Assembly: GCF_004917075.1 (NCBI RefSeq)
Contig: NZ_SSYB01000001.1
Span: forward strand, 434,001-498,000
Source: Geomonas edaphica
GTDB lineage: Bacteria; Desulfobacterota; Desulfuromonadia; Geobacterales; Geobacteraceae
DNA length: 64,000 nucleotides
Reading direction: 5' to 3'
The notes under the pieces were generated by a model. It did no database searches. It worked only from the letters and a program-made list of their open reading frames with translations, and was not told where the DNA came from. The position numbers and the translations under genes were made by a program. Every line of letters begins with the position of its first letter. The first letter of the stretch is position 1. Positions 1 to 9,030 of this stretch are shown here, piece by piece.

Positions 1-191
1 GGCACTACAAGGGAAACTACTACGAAGTCATAGGAACCGCGCGGCACAGTGAGACCGAGGAACCGATGGTGGTGTACCGCCCGCTCTACGGCGAGGGGGG
101 GCTTTGGGTGCGCCCGGAAGCGATGTTTCTGGAGCAGGTCGAGGTGGATGGCGTGCTCCAGCCACGCTTCAGCCGCTCCCTTTCCGACTAG
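1..191 (+). CDS. DUF1653 family protein, 3' end only
   Basis: The frame starting at base 3 is open to a TAG at 189-191 and gives 62 residues beginning HYKGNYYEVIGTARHSETEE. This matches the DUF1653 family: a short, compact protein with an HxKGxxYEVxGxARHSET core, then MVVYRPLYG, then a GLWVRPxxMFLE motif and a final PRF. All of these are visible here. The 5' end lies outside the window, but because the family is only about 70-80 residues long, little is missing. The biochemical function of DUF1653 is not known to me. A GC-rich hairpin follows the stop. Confidence 0.85.
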   Translation, partial: HYKGNYYEVIGTARHSETEEPMVVYRPLYGEGGLWVRPEAMFLEQVEVDGVLQPRFSRSLSD

Positions 192-562
192 ACCTTCACG
201 AGAAACTAAGGGGCCGTCTTCGAGCGGGGGGACGGTCTGTTTCATTTCCCACCGTACGCTCTCACCGATGCCGCATGTATCCGTAAATATACATACTTTG
301 CGGATTGTCTTTGCACTGTAACAGTAATCAATTCTCGTTGACTTTACTTCCTGAAAAGGTGTAAGTGAAGATCGCTTTTACTTACAGCTCAAGTAATAGT
401 TTTCCCTACCGAAACGAAAGAAGAGAACGGCCTGTCAGGGCGTTTTTACTCTTCTTCGTTACCGCTGTAAAAGATAGCCGGAACGAAGTTGCCCATTTAT
501 TCCATGTAATCCCCGGAACGTGCCGCTCCGCCGACGCGTTTCTGCAGCCCCTGGAGGCCTGA
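192..562. other. 371-nt intergenic region / leader of the cheR operon
   Basis: No convincing gene is present. A weak terminator-like hairpin after the DUF1653 gene lies at about 209-247 (GGCCGTC pairing with GACGGTC, then a T-rich stretch). Further on, a 9-bp stem pairs 361-369 with 377-385, and a longer imperfect stem around 411-461 encloses a terminator-like element ending in GTTTTT. These suggest a structured leader ahead of the CheR-type gene, but no known riboswitch class was recognised. Confidence 0.4.
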
Positions 563-1393
563 TTGCGTGAGACGGTAGCTGAGATTATCCAGTTTTTGAC
601 GCTTCATTTCGGTGAGGATTTTCGCTCCTACGCTCAAGGGCTCGTGGAAAGAAGGATCCTTGAGCGGACCGCCCAACTCCGGCTTTCCGATGCGGCGGCT
701 TACCTGGACCTGCTGCGGAGCGATCCTGAGGAGCCGTGTCGTCTCGTCCGCATGCTGCGCATCAGGTTCAGCAGCTTCTTTCGCGACCCGTTGCAGTTCG
801 AGCTTCTTCGCTCCCACGTGATCCCTCCCATGCTGCTGCAGGGCAACGGGTACTTTCGGGCCTGGTCCGCGGCGTGTGCCGGCGGCGAGGAAGCCTGTTC
901 CCTTGCGATCATCATCGATGAAACCGCCAAGCTTTTGAACCTGCAGACGAAGGTGCAGATCTTCGCCACCGACATCGCGGAAGACGCGCTGGAAGAGGGG
1001 CGCCGTGGACGCTACGCGGCGGGGAGCCTTGGGGGGGTGCCGCTGCAGCGGTTGAATACCTACTTCACTCCGGACGGGGGCGGCCACCGGATCGATCCGT
1101 CCATCCTCTCCATGATTACCTATTCGCGCCACGATCTCCTCGATCCGCACACCTATGCGCCGCCCGAATCCCTGTTCGGGGGGTTCGACCTTATCGCCTG
1201 CCGCAATTTCCTGATGTACCTGGATCCGGAGGGATACCTGAAGGTCTTCGACAACCTCTTCCGAGCCCTGAACCAGGGGGGGATCTTGATGCTCGGGAAG
1301 GCGGAAACGGTGCCAGAGCGGTATCTTCCGCACCTGGATCGCATCTTCGACTGCGGCAACCTATACCGCAAGAAGCAGACCGGGAGGAGCTGA
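563..1393 (+). CDS. cheR: CheR-type SAM-dependent protein-glutamate methyltransferase
   Basis: This 276-residue protein has the two-part CheR layout: an N-terminal helical domain (about residues 1-75, with the basic LVERRILERTAQLRL stretch) and a Rossmann methyltransferase domain. SAM-binding signatures include WSAACAGGEEACSLA near residue 96, IFATDIAEDALE near 133 and FDLIACRNFLMYLDP near 211. CheR enzymes methylate glutamates of chemoreceptors. The start is TTG at 563, chosen because GGAGG lies just upstream and the fold begins immediately. Its stop overlaps the next start by 4 bp. With no CheB or CheW beside it and a sensor kinase downstream, it probably belongs to a dedicated signalling system rather than the main flagellar pathway. 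Confidence 0.88.
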   Translation: MRETVAEIIQFLTLHFGEDFRSYAQGLVERRILERTAQLRLSDAAAYLDLLRSDPEEPCRLVRMLRIRFSSFFRDPLQFELLRSHVIPPMLLQGNGYFRAWSAACAGGEEACSLAIIIDETAKLLNLQTKVQIFATDIAEDALEEGRRGRYAAGSLGGVPLQRLNTYFTPDGGGHRIDPSILSMITYSRHDLLDPHTYAPPESLFGGFDLIACRNFLMYLDPEGYLKVFDNLFRALNQGGILMLGKAETVPERYLPHLDRIFDCGNLYRKKQTGRS

Positions 1394-2526
1394 TGCCGAG
1401 TTTGCTTCGACGTGTCATCCTCACCTTTTTCATCGCACTGTCTCTTTGCGGCTGCTCCTCCAAGGACGAGCGCACCCCCTCCGGGCAAGAGCAGCAGGCA
1501 GCCGCAACGTACCAGGGGTACCGCTTCGGCGGCGACGCCGTCCTGGACCTGGGCTCGCAACCGATCACCCTGCCGGAAGCCGCCGTTGCCGAGCTTTTGT
1601 CACGCGACAAGACGCTCGAGGAGCGGCTCGCCATGGCCGGCATGGAGCTCAGGGTGCACCCCTTCTTCAAGGGAAAGGACATCGCCGGTTACCTAGCCAC
1701 CAAGCAGCTCGACGGCGGCATCTTCGCCGACATGCCCACCCTGACGGCCCTTGCCACCGGTAATTTCGTGGTAGTCGCCCAGCTCAAGCAGGGTTTTGCC
1801 TCCATCATCTCCAAACGTCCGATGCTCGTGCGCGACCTCAAGGGGCGACGCGTCGCCACCGGCGTAGGTTCAGCCGCACATTTCGCCCTTTTGAGCGCCC
1901 TCGAAAGCGAAGGGCTCTCCGAGCGCGACATAAAGCTCGTCCCGATGGAGGTCAGCGAGATGGCGCAGGCGCTCGACAACGAAAGCATCGACGCCTTCAG
2001 CGCCTGGGAGCCGACCCCCACCATCGCCCTCGCCCAGCATCCGGAATGGCACCTGATCAACAAGGGGATCAGCTACGGCTTTCTCTGCCTGCGCCGCGAG
2101 TTCGTGGCACAGCACCCGGAGCAGGTGCGTGAGCTCGCGGCCTCGGTGGCGCGCGCCTGGATGTGGATGCGCCTTCCCGGGCACCTCGATCAGGTTTCCG
2201 GGTGGACCATCTCCACGGCCGGCCGTTTCCAGGGGACGGCGCTGCCGCTCACCGCTCCCCAGGTAAGCGGCCTCGTACGAAACGACCTGTTGAACATCCC
2301 GGCCGCCCCGCGCATATCCCCGGCCCTGCTCAGCGAAGAAGGGCTTCTCTACAGGAAGTTCATCTTCCTGAAACAGGCCGGTAAGATCCCGCAGACGACC
2401 CCCTGGTCGCGGATACGCGACTCCTTTGACAATGAAAAGCTGCGCAAGGTAATGGCCGAAGGGGAGCGCTTCGCCCTGCAGAGGTTCGATTACCGCAGCT
2501 CTGATCCATCGGATGGTGCCAAATGA
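1393..2526 (+). CDS. ABC-type substrate-binding lipoprotein, NMT1/SsuA-like
   Basis: The 377-residue product starts with a lipoprotein signal (a hydrophobic stretch ending LSLCGC; Cys21 is the likely lipidated residue). The remainder resembles the NMT1/SsuA/TauA periplasmic binding fold: residues GGIFADMPTLTALATGNFVVVAQLKQG and RDLKGRRVATGVGSAAHFAL are typical of aliphatic sulfonate/nitrate/thiamine-precursor binders. There is no permease or ATPase gene beside it. Instead it sits between a CheR gene and a hybrid kinase, overlapping both by 4 bp, so it more likely presents a ligand to the kinase sensor domain than feeds a transporter. The ligand cannot be told from sequence. Confidence 0.8.
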   Translation: MPSLLRRVILTFFIALSLCGCSSKDERTPSGQEQQAAATYQGYRFGGDAVLDLGSQPITLPEAAVAELLSRDKTLEERLAMAGMELRVHPFFKGKDIAGYLATKQLDGGIFADMPTLTALATGNFVVVAQLKQGFASIISKRPMLVRDLKGRRVATGVGSAAHFALLSALESEGLSERDIKLVPMEVSEMAQALDNESIDAFSAWEPTPTIALAQHPEWHLINKGISYGFLCLRREFVAQHPEQVRELAASVARAWMWMRLPGHLDQVSGWTISTAGRFQGTALPLTAPQVSGLVRNDLLNIPAAPRISPALLSEEGLLYRKFIFLKQAGKIPQTTPWSRIRDSFDNEKLRKVMAEGERFALQRFDYRSSDPSDGAK

Positions 2527-5500
2527 AAAAAACGTTCTTCCCCACCCTGAAGGGACGCCTTGCCTTCTGGTTCACTACCATCTGCCTGGTGCCCCTGGCT
2601 CTCATCACCACCCTGATCTACGTGCAGCGCGTGCGGCTTGCCACCTCGCTCATGCTCGACAAGCTTGCGGCGGTCACCGCGCTGCGCCAGGACCAGATCA
2701 ACGCGGTCCTCGACAACCTGATCGTCGACGTCACCACGGTGAGCTCCGGGAAAAGCGTGCAGGTTGCCGCCCGCACGCTCCTCGCCGACCGGCACGCCCT
2801 GCAGGAATCCGCAGGGGACAGTTTTCCCCTTTTGCGCGGCTACCAGGGGGGATACGAGCCGGTGTCCGACGTCTCCATCGTGGCCGAGGACGGGACCATC
2901 CTCTTAAGCACCGATGCCGCGCGGCGCGGCCAGCGCATCGCGCGTCCGGAGATCGCCACCGCGGCACTGCACGACGCGACCCCCATCCTCGGCGAGGCGT
3001 ACGTGTTCGGCAGCGAGGCGAGTGCAAGCTTCGACCTCGCCGCACCGGTCAAGGGGGAAGGGGCCCCGGTGCGTGCGGTCGTCGTGGTGCGCTACAACCT
3101 GCGCAAACTTCTTTCCGTCATCACCGAGAACCGTACCGGCATGGGGCAAAGCGGCGAGGTCGTGCTGGTGAACCGCGAAGCCCAGCCCCTGGTCGGGCTG
3201 CGCTTCCTCCCGGACGCCGTCTTGAAGGTCCGTCTCAAGGGGAAGCCGGCCCTCCTGGCGGCCGCAGGGCAAAGCGGCATCGCACGTACCACGGATTACC
3301 GCGGCGTCGACGTCCTCTCCGCCTACGCGCACATCCCGCGCACCGGTTGGGGACTCGTCTGCAAGCAGGATTCCGCCGACATCTACACCCCCATCAAGCG
3401 GATGTTGTACCTCACCTACGGGTTGAGCGTCTTGATAGCCATCCTCGTCTTTTTCTTGGCATGGCGGCTCGCCAAGGGGATCAGCGCTCCGCTCGTGAAG
3501 CTTTCCGATGCGGCTAGCGAGATCCAGGGTGGGGATTACGCCGTGCGGATAGAGCCGGAAGGGACCCTGGAACAGGTCGCCCTCGCCGGTGCCTTCAACG
3601 CCATGGCCGGGACCCTGCAGCTGAAGATGGCGGCTCAGGACGCCATGCTGCGCCTGTCGGAACGCCTGGTGGATGCCGCTTCCCTGGACGACTTTTTCCG
3701 GCGCCTCCTCCCGGTTTTCTGCGAGATAACAGGGGCGAAGTTGGCGGCGGCCTTCGTGAAGGACGCCGAAGCGGACCACTTCGTCCCTGCCTGCGCCATC
3801 GGCGCCGACTGCACCAGGATGCGCCGCTACAGCCGCGCAGGGCTCGAGGGGGAACTCGGCATCCTGCTCGCTTCCCGGCGCATCGCCCGTTACGCCCCCG
3901 AGCGGGACGGCTCGTCCCTGCGCCTGCTCACCCCGTTCGGCGAGATCGTCCCGGCGGAGATCGTGACCATCCCGGTCGAGGTGGACGGGGAGCTCTGCGC
4001 CTTCATCTCCCTTGCCTGCGACAAGGCCTTCGCCTCATGGGTGCATGAAACCCTGGAGATGGTGCTCATGCCGCTTGGCTCCGCCTACGCCCGCATCCTT
4101 GCCGAAGAGGATGTGCACCGCCTCGCCTCCGAGCTTGCCGTCAAGAACGCCGAGCTCACCCAGCAGTCCGAGGAACTGGTGCAGCAGTCGACGGAGCTCG
4201 CCCAGCAGTCCGACGAGCTCGCCCGCAGAAACCGCGTGCTGGACCAGCAAAAGCAGCTCCTCGAAGAGGCGACGCGGCTTAAGAGCGAATTCCTCTCGAA
4301 CATGAGCCACGAACTGCGCACCCCGCTCAACTCGGTGCTGGCACTCACCCGCGTCCTGGCGGTTCAAGGAAGCGAGCGGCTCACCGCGGACGAGAAGGGA
4401 TATCTATCCATCATCGAGAAAAACGGCAAGCACCTCCTCTCGCTCATAAACGACATCCTCGATCTGGCGAAGATCGAGTCGGGGCGCCAGGACCTCTACC
4501 TCGAGGCGGTGGCGCCGGAGCGGATCGCCGCCGAGGTGGTCGACGGGCTCGCGGTCCTGGCCGGCGAAAAGGAGATCGCACTCGAACTCCGTGCGCCCGA
4601 GTCCGTTCCCCCCATGGTCGTCGATGTGAAGAAGCTGCGCCAGATGCTGCAAAACCTCGTAGGGAACGCCGTTAAGTTCACGCAGTACGGCTCGGTCACG
4701 TTGCGGCTCACGCCGCTTGAGGGGGAGCTCCTTTTCGAGGTGGAGGACACCGGTATCGGCATCGCGCCGCAGTACCTGGACAGCATCTTCCACGAGTTCC
4801 GCCAGGCAGACGGCTCCACCTCCCGCTCCTACGAGGGGACCGGGCTCGGCCTTGCCATCGTCAAGAAGACGGCGCGCCTTCTCGGGGGCGACGTGAGTGT
4901 TACGAGCGAGCAGGGGAGGGGATCGCTCTTCACCCTGCGCCTGCCGCTTGATTGCAGCCGTGCGGCAGGGCCGGCCCAAAGTGCTCTGGTCGCACCTGCG
5001 CAGGCGCCGCCGCACCAGGTGCCTGGGCGTCCCATCCTGGTGGTCGACGATGACCCCGAGGCGGTATCGCTCATCACCGGACACCTCGCGCAGGCCGGCT
5101 TCGAGACGCTGACCGCGCTGAACGGCGCCGACGCGCTACGGCTCGCGCGGGCAAGGCATCCTTTCGCCATCACCCTCGACATCATGATGCCCGATATGGA
5201 CGGGTGGGAGGTGATGCGGGAGCTCAAGGAGCATCCCGACACGGCGGACATCCCGGTGGTGATCATCTCTCTCTCCGAGGACCGCGAAACCGGCGTTGCC
5301 CTCGGTGCCGTCGGTGTGATCGCCAAGCCGGTCGGGAAGGAGCAGCTCATGGAGACCTTCGCGCGGCTTGCCGGCGCAGGGTGCCGCCTTGTGCTCGTCG
5401 TGGACGACAGCGAGTTCGACCGGTACTTCATCGCCTCCATGTTCAAGGAGCAGGGGCTCGACGTGCTCATGGCCGAGAGCGGGCCGGAGGCTCTCGAGCT

Positions 5501-6638
5501 CGCCGCTGCCGACCACCCCGATCTGATCACCCTGGACCTGCTCATGCCCGGCATGGACGGCGCGGCGGTCCTCGACCGCTTGAGGTCGAACGAGAACACC
5601 GCCGACATCCCGGTGGTGGTGATCACCTCCAAAGAGCTCTCGGCCGTCGAGTTGCAGCGCCTCTCCTCCGGGGTGAGCGCGGTCTTGTCGAAAAACGCCC
5701 TCGACCGCGAGGTCGTGCTCGATGAGCTGGTGAAGACCCTGACCAGGCTTGGCTGGCAGCTTCCCGAGCGACGCGGGCCGAAGGGGGCGCGCATCCTCAT
5801 CGTCGAAGACAGCGAGGCGGCCACCATCCAGCTCCGTTTCGCGCTCGAATCGGCCGGTTTCTGCGTCGATGCCGTTTCCGGTGGGAGGCACGCGCTTACC
5901 TACCTGAAGACCCACGTCCCGGACGGGATCATCCTCGACATCATGATGCCCGAGGTGGACGGCTTCGAGGTGCTGGAGGCGGTGCGTTCCTCGAGCCTCA
6001 CCAAAGAGGTACCCGTGCTCGTGATGACGGCGAAGACCCTTTCTCCCGGGGAGCACGACCGCCTGCGCGAGCTCGCCGTGCGCCACCTCGTGCAGAAAGG
6101 GGACGTCGAGCTGCAGGAACTCTTGCGCCGGGTCTACGAGATGCTGGGGGGGGTGACGCTCTTTCGGGGGGAGGCTGCAACGCTTTCTCTTCCGGCCGTC
6201 CCCGCCGAGGCGTGCTGGGTTGGAGACGGCTCGCTGCTCGTGATCGAGGACAACCATGACAACCTGACCACCCTGAAGGCGGTACTCGGCACCGGGTACC
6301 GTATCATCGAGGCGGTGGATGGCGCCGCCGGGGTCGAAGCCGCGAGACGGTTGCTTCCGTCGCTCATCCTGCTCGACATGCATCTGCCTGTGCTGGACGG
6401 CTTCCAGGTGCTGCAGCGCCTGAAAAGGGATCCGGCAACGGCCGCCATCCCGGTCGTGGCGCTTACCGCCAGCGCCATGGCGGGAGATCGTGAAAGGGCC
6501 CTTGCCGCCGGGTGCGCTGGGTATCTCTCCAAGCCTTATCAGCCCGAGGAACTGCAGGAACTCGTGGCGCGTTACCTGGCGCCCGCCCAGCTCACCGCGC
6601 CCGAGCAGGCCGCACCATGCGAGGAATTGCCCACATGA
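2523..6638 (+). CDS. Membrane hybrid sensor histidine kinase with four receiver domains
   Basis: The 1371-residue protein has a first membrane segment (about 13-35), a Cache-like periplasmic sensor (about 36-295), a second membrane segment (about 300-318), HAMP, a GAF-like region (about 385-530), a glutamine-rich coiled coil (repeated QQSEEL-type units), a HisKA domain with SHELRTPLNS (His near 596), and an HATPase domain (NLVGNAVKF near 709, DTGIGI near 742, GTGLGLAIV near 772). Four receiver domains follow, with phospho-acceptor Asp in LDIMMPD (near 886), LDLLMPG (1006), LDIMMPE (1138) and LLDMHLP (1284). All four keep the acidic pocket. The tandem receivers suggest branched or relayed phosphotransfer. 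The start overlaps the lipoprotein gene by 4 bp, suggesting that the binding protein and sensor act together. Confidence 0.93.
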   Translation: MKKTFFPTLKGRLAFWFTTICLVPLALITTLIYVQRVRLATSLMLDKLAAVTALRQDQINAVLDNLIVDVTTVSSGKSVQVAARTLLADRHALQESAGDSFPLLRGYQGGYEPVSDVSIVAEDGTILLSTDAARRGQRIARPEIATAALHDATPILGEAYVFGSEASASFDLAAPVKGEGAPVRAVVVVRYNLRKLLSVITENRTGMGQSGEVVLVNREAQPLVGLRFLPDAVLKVRLKGKPALLAAAGQSGIARTTDYRGVDVLSAYAHIPRTGWGLVCKQDSADIYTPIKRMLYLTYGLSVLIAILVFFLAWRLAKGISAPLVKLSDAASEIQGGDYAVRIEPEGTLEQVALAGAFNAMAGTLQLKMAAQDAMLRLSERLVDAASLDDFFRRLLPVFCEITGAKLAAAFVKDAEADHFVPACAIGADCTRMRRYSRAGLEGELGILLASRRIARYAPERDGSSLRLLTPFGEIVPAEIVTIPVEVDGELCAFISLACDKAFASWVHETLEMVLMPLGSAYARILAEEDVHRLASELAVKNAELTQQSEELVQQSTELAQQSDELARRNRVLDQQKQLLEEATRLKSEFLSNMSHELRTPLNSVLALTRVLAVQGSERLTADEKGYLSIIEKNGKHLLSLINDILDLAKIESGRQDLYLEAVAPERIAAEVVDGLAVLAGEKEIALELRAPESVPPMVVDVKKLRQMLQNLVGNAVKFTQYGSVTLRLTPLEGELLFEVEDTGIGIAPQYLDSIFHEFRQADGSTSRSYEGTGLGLAIVKKTARLLGGDVSVTSEQGRGSLFTLRLPLDCSRAAGPAQSALVAPAQAPPHQVPGRPILVVDDDPEAVSLITGHLAQAGFETLTALNGADALRLARARHPFAITLDIMMPDMDGWEVMRELKEHPDTADIPVVIISLSEDRETGVALGAVGVIAKPVGKEQLMETFARLAGAGCRLVLVVDDSEFDRYFIASMFKEQGLDVLMAESGPEALELAAADHPDLITLDLLMPGMDGAAVLDRLRSNENTADIPVVVITSKELSAVELQRLSSGVSAVLSKNALDREVVLDELVKTLTRLGWQLPERRGPKGARILIVEDSEAATIQLRFALESAGFCVDAVSGGRHALTYLKTHVPDGIILDIMMPEVDGFEVLEAVRSSSLTKEVPVLVMTAKTLSPGEHDRLRELAVRHLVQKGDVELQELLRRVYEMLGGVTLFRGEAATLSLPAVPAEACWVGDGSLLVIEDNHDNLTTLKAVLGTGYRIIEAVDGAAGVEAARRLLPSLILLDMHLPVLDGFQVLQRLKRDPATAAIPVVALTASAMAGDRERALAAGCAGYLSKPYQPEELQELVARYLAPAQLTAPEQAAPCEELPT

Positions 6639-8605
6639 AGCTCCTCGCCATCGACGACAACCACGACAACCTGCTCACCCTAGGCGCGCTCCTGAAGATA
6701 TTTCTTCCGGAGGCGAGTCTTATCACCTCGCAGTCGGCCCAGGACGGGATCCGCCGGGCGCGCATGGAGGGGCCGGACGCCATTCTCCTCGACATACAGA
6801 TGCCGGGTATGGACGGCTTCGAGGCGACCAGGCGCCTGAAGTCGATACCTTCCACCCAGCACATCCCGGTGATCCTCGTGACGGCGCATAGAAGCGATTC
6901 CGCCTGCCGCGTAAAGGGGCTCGAGTGCGGCGCCGATGCCTTCCTCTCGAAACCGATCGACGAGGCGGAGCTCGTTGCCCAGATCAAGGCGATGGTGCGC
7001 ATCAAGCGGGGCGAGGACGCCCTGCGTCGGGAACGCGATTCGCTCGAGGCGCTTGTGGCGCGGCGCACCGGCGAGCTCTTGCTCGCCAACCGGGAGCTCA
7101 AGGAGAACCTGGAGCGGCTTGCGCAAAGCGAGGCGCGCTACTCCCGCGCCGTACGGGGCACGAGCGACGGGCTGTGGGATTGGGACCTGAAAAGCGGCGA
7201 CTACTACTATTCGCCGCGCTGGAAGGAGCTTTTAGGCTTTGCCGACGACGAGCTCGTAAACGAGGCGGATACCTTCTTTTCGCGGCTGCACCCAGATGAA
7301 GTCGCGCGGGTGCAGGACGCACTTGATGCGCACTTTTCAGGGCGTTCCCCCTTCGACCTTGAACTGAGGCTCAGGACCAGGGAAGAGGTCTACCTGAAGG
7401 TACGCTGCCGCGGACAGGCGGAGTGGAACACCGAGGGTGAGGCCGTGCGCCTCTCCGGAGCGATCACCGACATCACCGAACGGCAGCAGATGGAGGAGCA
7501 GCTGCGTCAGTCCCAGAAGATGGAGGCGGTGGGGCAGTTGGCGGGCGGGGTCGCCCATGATTTCAACAACGTCCTCACCGTCATCGCCGGCTACGCGAAC
7601 ATCCTGAAGATGGACCTGCCCGACGACAGCCAACATCTGGAGCTGGTCGAGCAGATCGCCGTGGCGAGCGAGCGCGCCGCGCAGCTTACCCGCGGTCTTT
7701 TGGCCTTCAGTCGCAAGCAGGCCATGGCGCCGCAGCAGACCGATGTCGGCGAGATCGTGCGCCGGGTCGAGCAGTTTCTCGTGCGGGTCATCGGAGAGGA
7801 CATCCAGCTAAAGACTGAGCTGCTTCCGGAGCGGCTCCCGGTCTTCGTCGATCTCGGCCAGATCGAACAGGTGCTCATCAACCTGGCCGCCAACGCGCGC
7901 GACGCGATGCCGCGCGGGGGGACCTTCGCCATCGCCACCGGCCTCCAGGAAGCCGGCGCAGGGGGGGCACAGGCCGTCATCATCGTCTCCGATACCGGGA
8001 AGGGGATGGACGAGGAGACCCGCAACAGGATCTTCGAGCCCTTCTTCACCACGAAGGAGGTAGGGAAGGGGACCGGGCTCGGCATGGCCATCGTCTACGG
8101 CATCATCCAGCAGCACAAGGGGAGCATCCGCGTAAGCAGCACCCCCGGGTACGGGACGACCTTCACCATCGAGCTCCCCCTTCTCACGGTGGAGACCTCC
8201 CTTGGCCAGAACCTGGTGGCGCCGTTTGAGCCGCCGAGCGGTACGGAGACCATCCTCGTGGCCGAGGACGACCCGAGCGTGCGCAACCTGGTGGAAATGG
8301 TGCTGACCAAGCACGGCTACCAGGTGATCCTCGCGGACGACGGACAGGAGGTCGTCGAGCGTTTCGCCCTGCACCAAAACGGCATCGGCCTCGTACTGAT
8401 GGACATCATCATGCCGCGCAAAAACGGCATAGACGCCTTCGATGAGATAAGGAAGGTGCGCCCCGACGCGAAGGTGCTGTTCACCTCGGGTTACACCGCG
8501 GACTTCATCCAGAGTCGCGGCATGCAGGAGGGGGTCGAGCTGATCATGAAACCGGTACAGCCGTTGGAGCTGCTGCGCAGGGTGAGGGAGGTGCTCGAGC
8601 GTTAA
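6635..8605 (+). CDS. Cytoplasmic hybrid histidine kinase (REC-PAS-HisKA-HATPase-REC)
   Basis: Starting from the ATG at 6635, which overlaps the previous stop as ATGA, the product has 656 residues. It has a receiver domain (about 1-120, Asp in [11 protein letters not shown]), a coiled-coil linker, a PAS domain (about 165-290), a phospho-acceptor domain with [15 protein letters not shown] (His near 307; the HDFNN type), an HATPase domain ([12 protein letters not shown]), and a C-terminal receiver (ILVAEDD near 540, Asp in LMDIIMPR). No membrane segment is seen. The layout suggests it takes phosphoryl groups from the preceding kinase through its N-terminal receiver and integrates a PAS-borne signal. 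A longer in-frame start at 6512 was rejected because it would overlap the upstream gene by more than 120 bp. Confidence 0.9.
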   Translation: MKLLAIDDNHDNLLTLGALLKIFLPEASLITSQSAQDGIRRARMEGPDAILLDIQMPGMDGFEATRRLKSIPSTQHIPVILVTAHRSDSACRVKGLECGADAFLSKPIDEAELVAQIKAMVRIKRGEDALRRERDSLEALVARRTGELLLANRELKENLERLAQSEARYSRAVRGTSDGLWDWDLKSGDYYYSPRWKELLGFADDELVNEADTFFSRLHPDEVARVQDALDAHFSGRSPFDLELRLRTREEVYLKVRCRGQAEWNTEGEAVRLSGAITDITERQQMEEQLRQSQKMEAVGQLAGGVAHDFNNVLTVIAGYANILKMDLPDDSQHLELVEQIAVASERAAQLTRGLLAFSRKQAMAPQQTDVGEIVRRVEQFLVRVIGEDIQLKTELLPERLPVFVDLGQIEQVLINLAANARDAMPRGGTFAIATGLQEAGAGGAQAVIIVSDTGKGMDEETRNRIFEPFFTTKEVGKGTGLGMAIVYGIIQQHKGSIRVSSTPGYGTTFTIELPLLTVETSLGQNLVAPFEPPSGTETILVAEDDPSVRNLVEMVLTKHGYQVILADDGQEVVERFALHQNGIGLVLMDIIMPRKNGIDAFDEIRKVRPDAKVLFTSGYTADFIQSRGMQEGVELIMKPVQPLELLRRVREVLER

Positions 8606-8748
8606 ATCACCCAGCCGGATAAGCCTCTCTAACATTAAAATTATTTTTTCTTATTTTTTTTGCCCTCCATTTCCATCCTTTTTCCCTCTGCCCGTCATCA
8701 TTAATTTTCCTACAACTCTTTGAATCTAGGGCTATTACCCTAGCCGTG

Positions 8749-8775
8749 CAGGCGCCTTGTGGCGTCTTTTTTTTT
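8749..8775 (+). terminator. Intrinsic terminator after the kinase operon
   Basis: AGGCGCC pairs with GGCGTCT across a TTGT loop and is followed by an unbroken run of T. It ends the signalling operon before the cytochrome promoter region. Confidence 0.75.
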
Positions 8776-8807
8776 ATTCAATTTACCGAATAATACGATT
8801 TCTGTGT

Positions 8808-8823
8808 GGAATGGTTGCTGCTG
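8808..8823 (+). promoter_or_regulatory. Candidate sigma-54-type promoter of cytochrome 1
   Basis: TGGAATGGTTGCTGCT has the GG-N10-GC spacing of sigma-54 promoters, though the CAC after GG and the TT before GC are missing. A very similar string lies at the same relative place before the paralogous second cytochrome (10989-11004), and the flanking TTTCTGT is shared too. That conservation between otherwise different leaders is the main support. Confidence 0.35.
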
Positions 8824-9030
8824 AATTAGGGTAAACCGCCTAGTGGGGAATTTCCGGTTATCCTACAAGCTGGTGCTGCTCGCTCATTAAGAGTGCGAAA
8901 TCACGGAGGTTTGACGGGTATGGTCCCACCCGGTAAAACCTGGCGGTGGCAAGGGACTATTTCAAAGCTGAGTGGTTTACCCCAATGGCTGGGCGTTTTC
9001 CCTCAGCACTACACAAAGGAGGTAGTAAAG

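Larger units (their letters stand above)
8606..9030. other. 425-nt intergenic region and long cytochrome leader
   Basis: This stretch carries the terminator of the kinase operon (8749-8775), a candidate GG-N10-GC promoter (8808-8823) and a leader of about 200 nt before the cytochrome start. In the leader, GTGCTG near 8871 could pair with CAGCAC near 9003, enclosing several GC-rich local stems, so a folded RNA is plausible. It does not fit the c-di-GMP/cGAMP (GEMM) consensus known upstream of other Geobacter cytochrome genes. No protein-coding gene is supported. Confidence 0.4.

Noticed and set aside
365-562. A possible 65-residue leader gene ending exactly where cheR begins
   Set aside because: It has no family match, covers terminator-like hairpins, and has a poor ribosome-binding site. 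The stop next to the TTG start is probably coincidence, though a leader peptide cannot be excluded.
8871-9030. A c-di-GMP or cGAMP (GEMM) riboswitch before the cytochromes
   Set aside because: The conserved GEMM blocks (the GCAAAGCC-type and GGGGUUACC-type strings) are absent in both leaders, so only a generic structured leader is reported.
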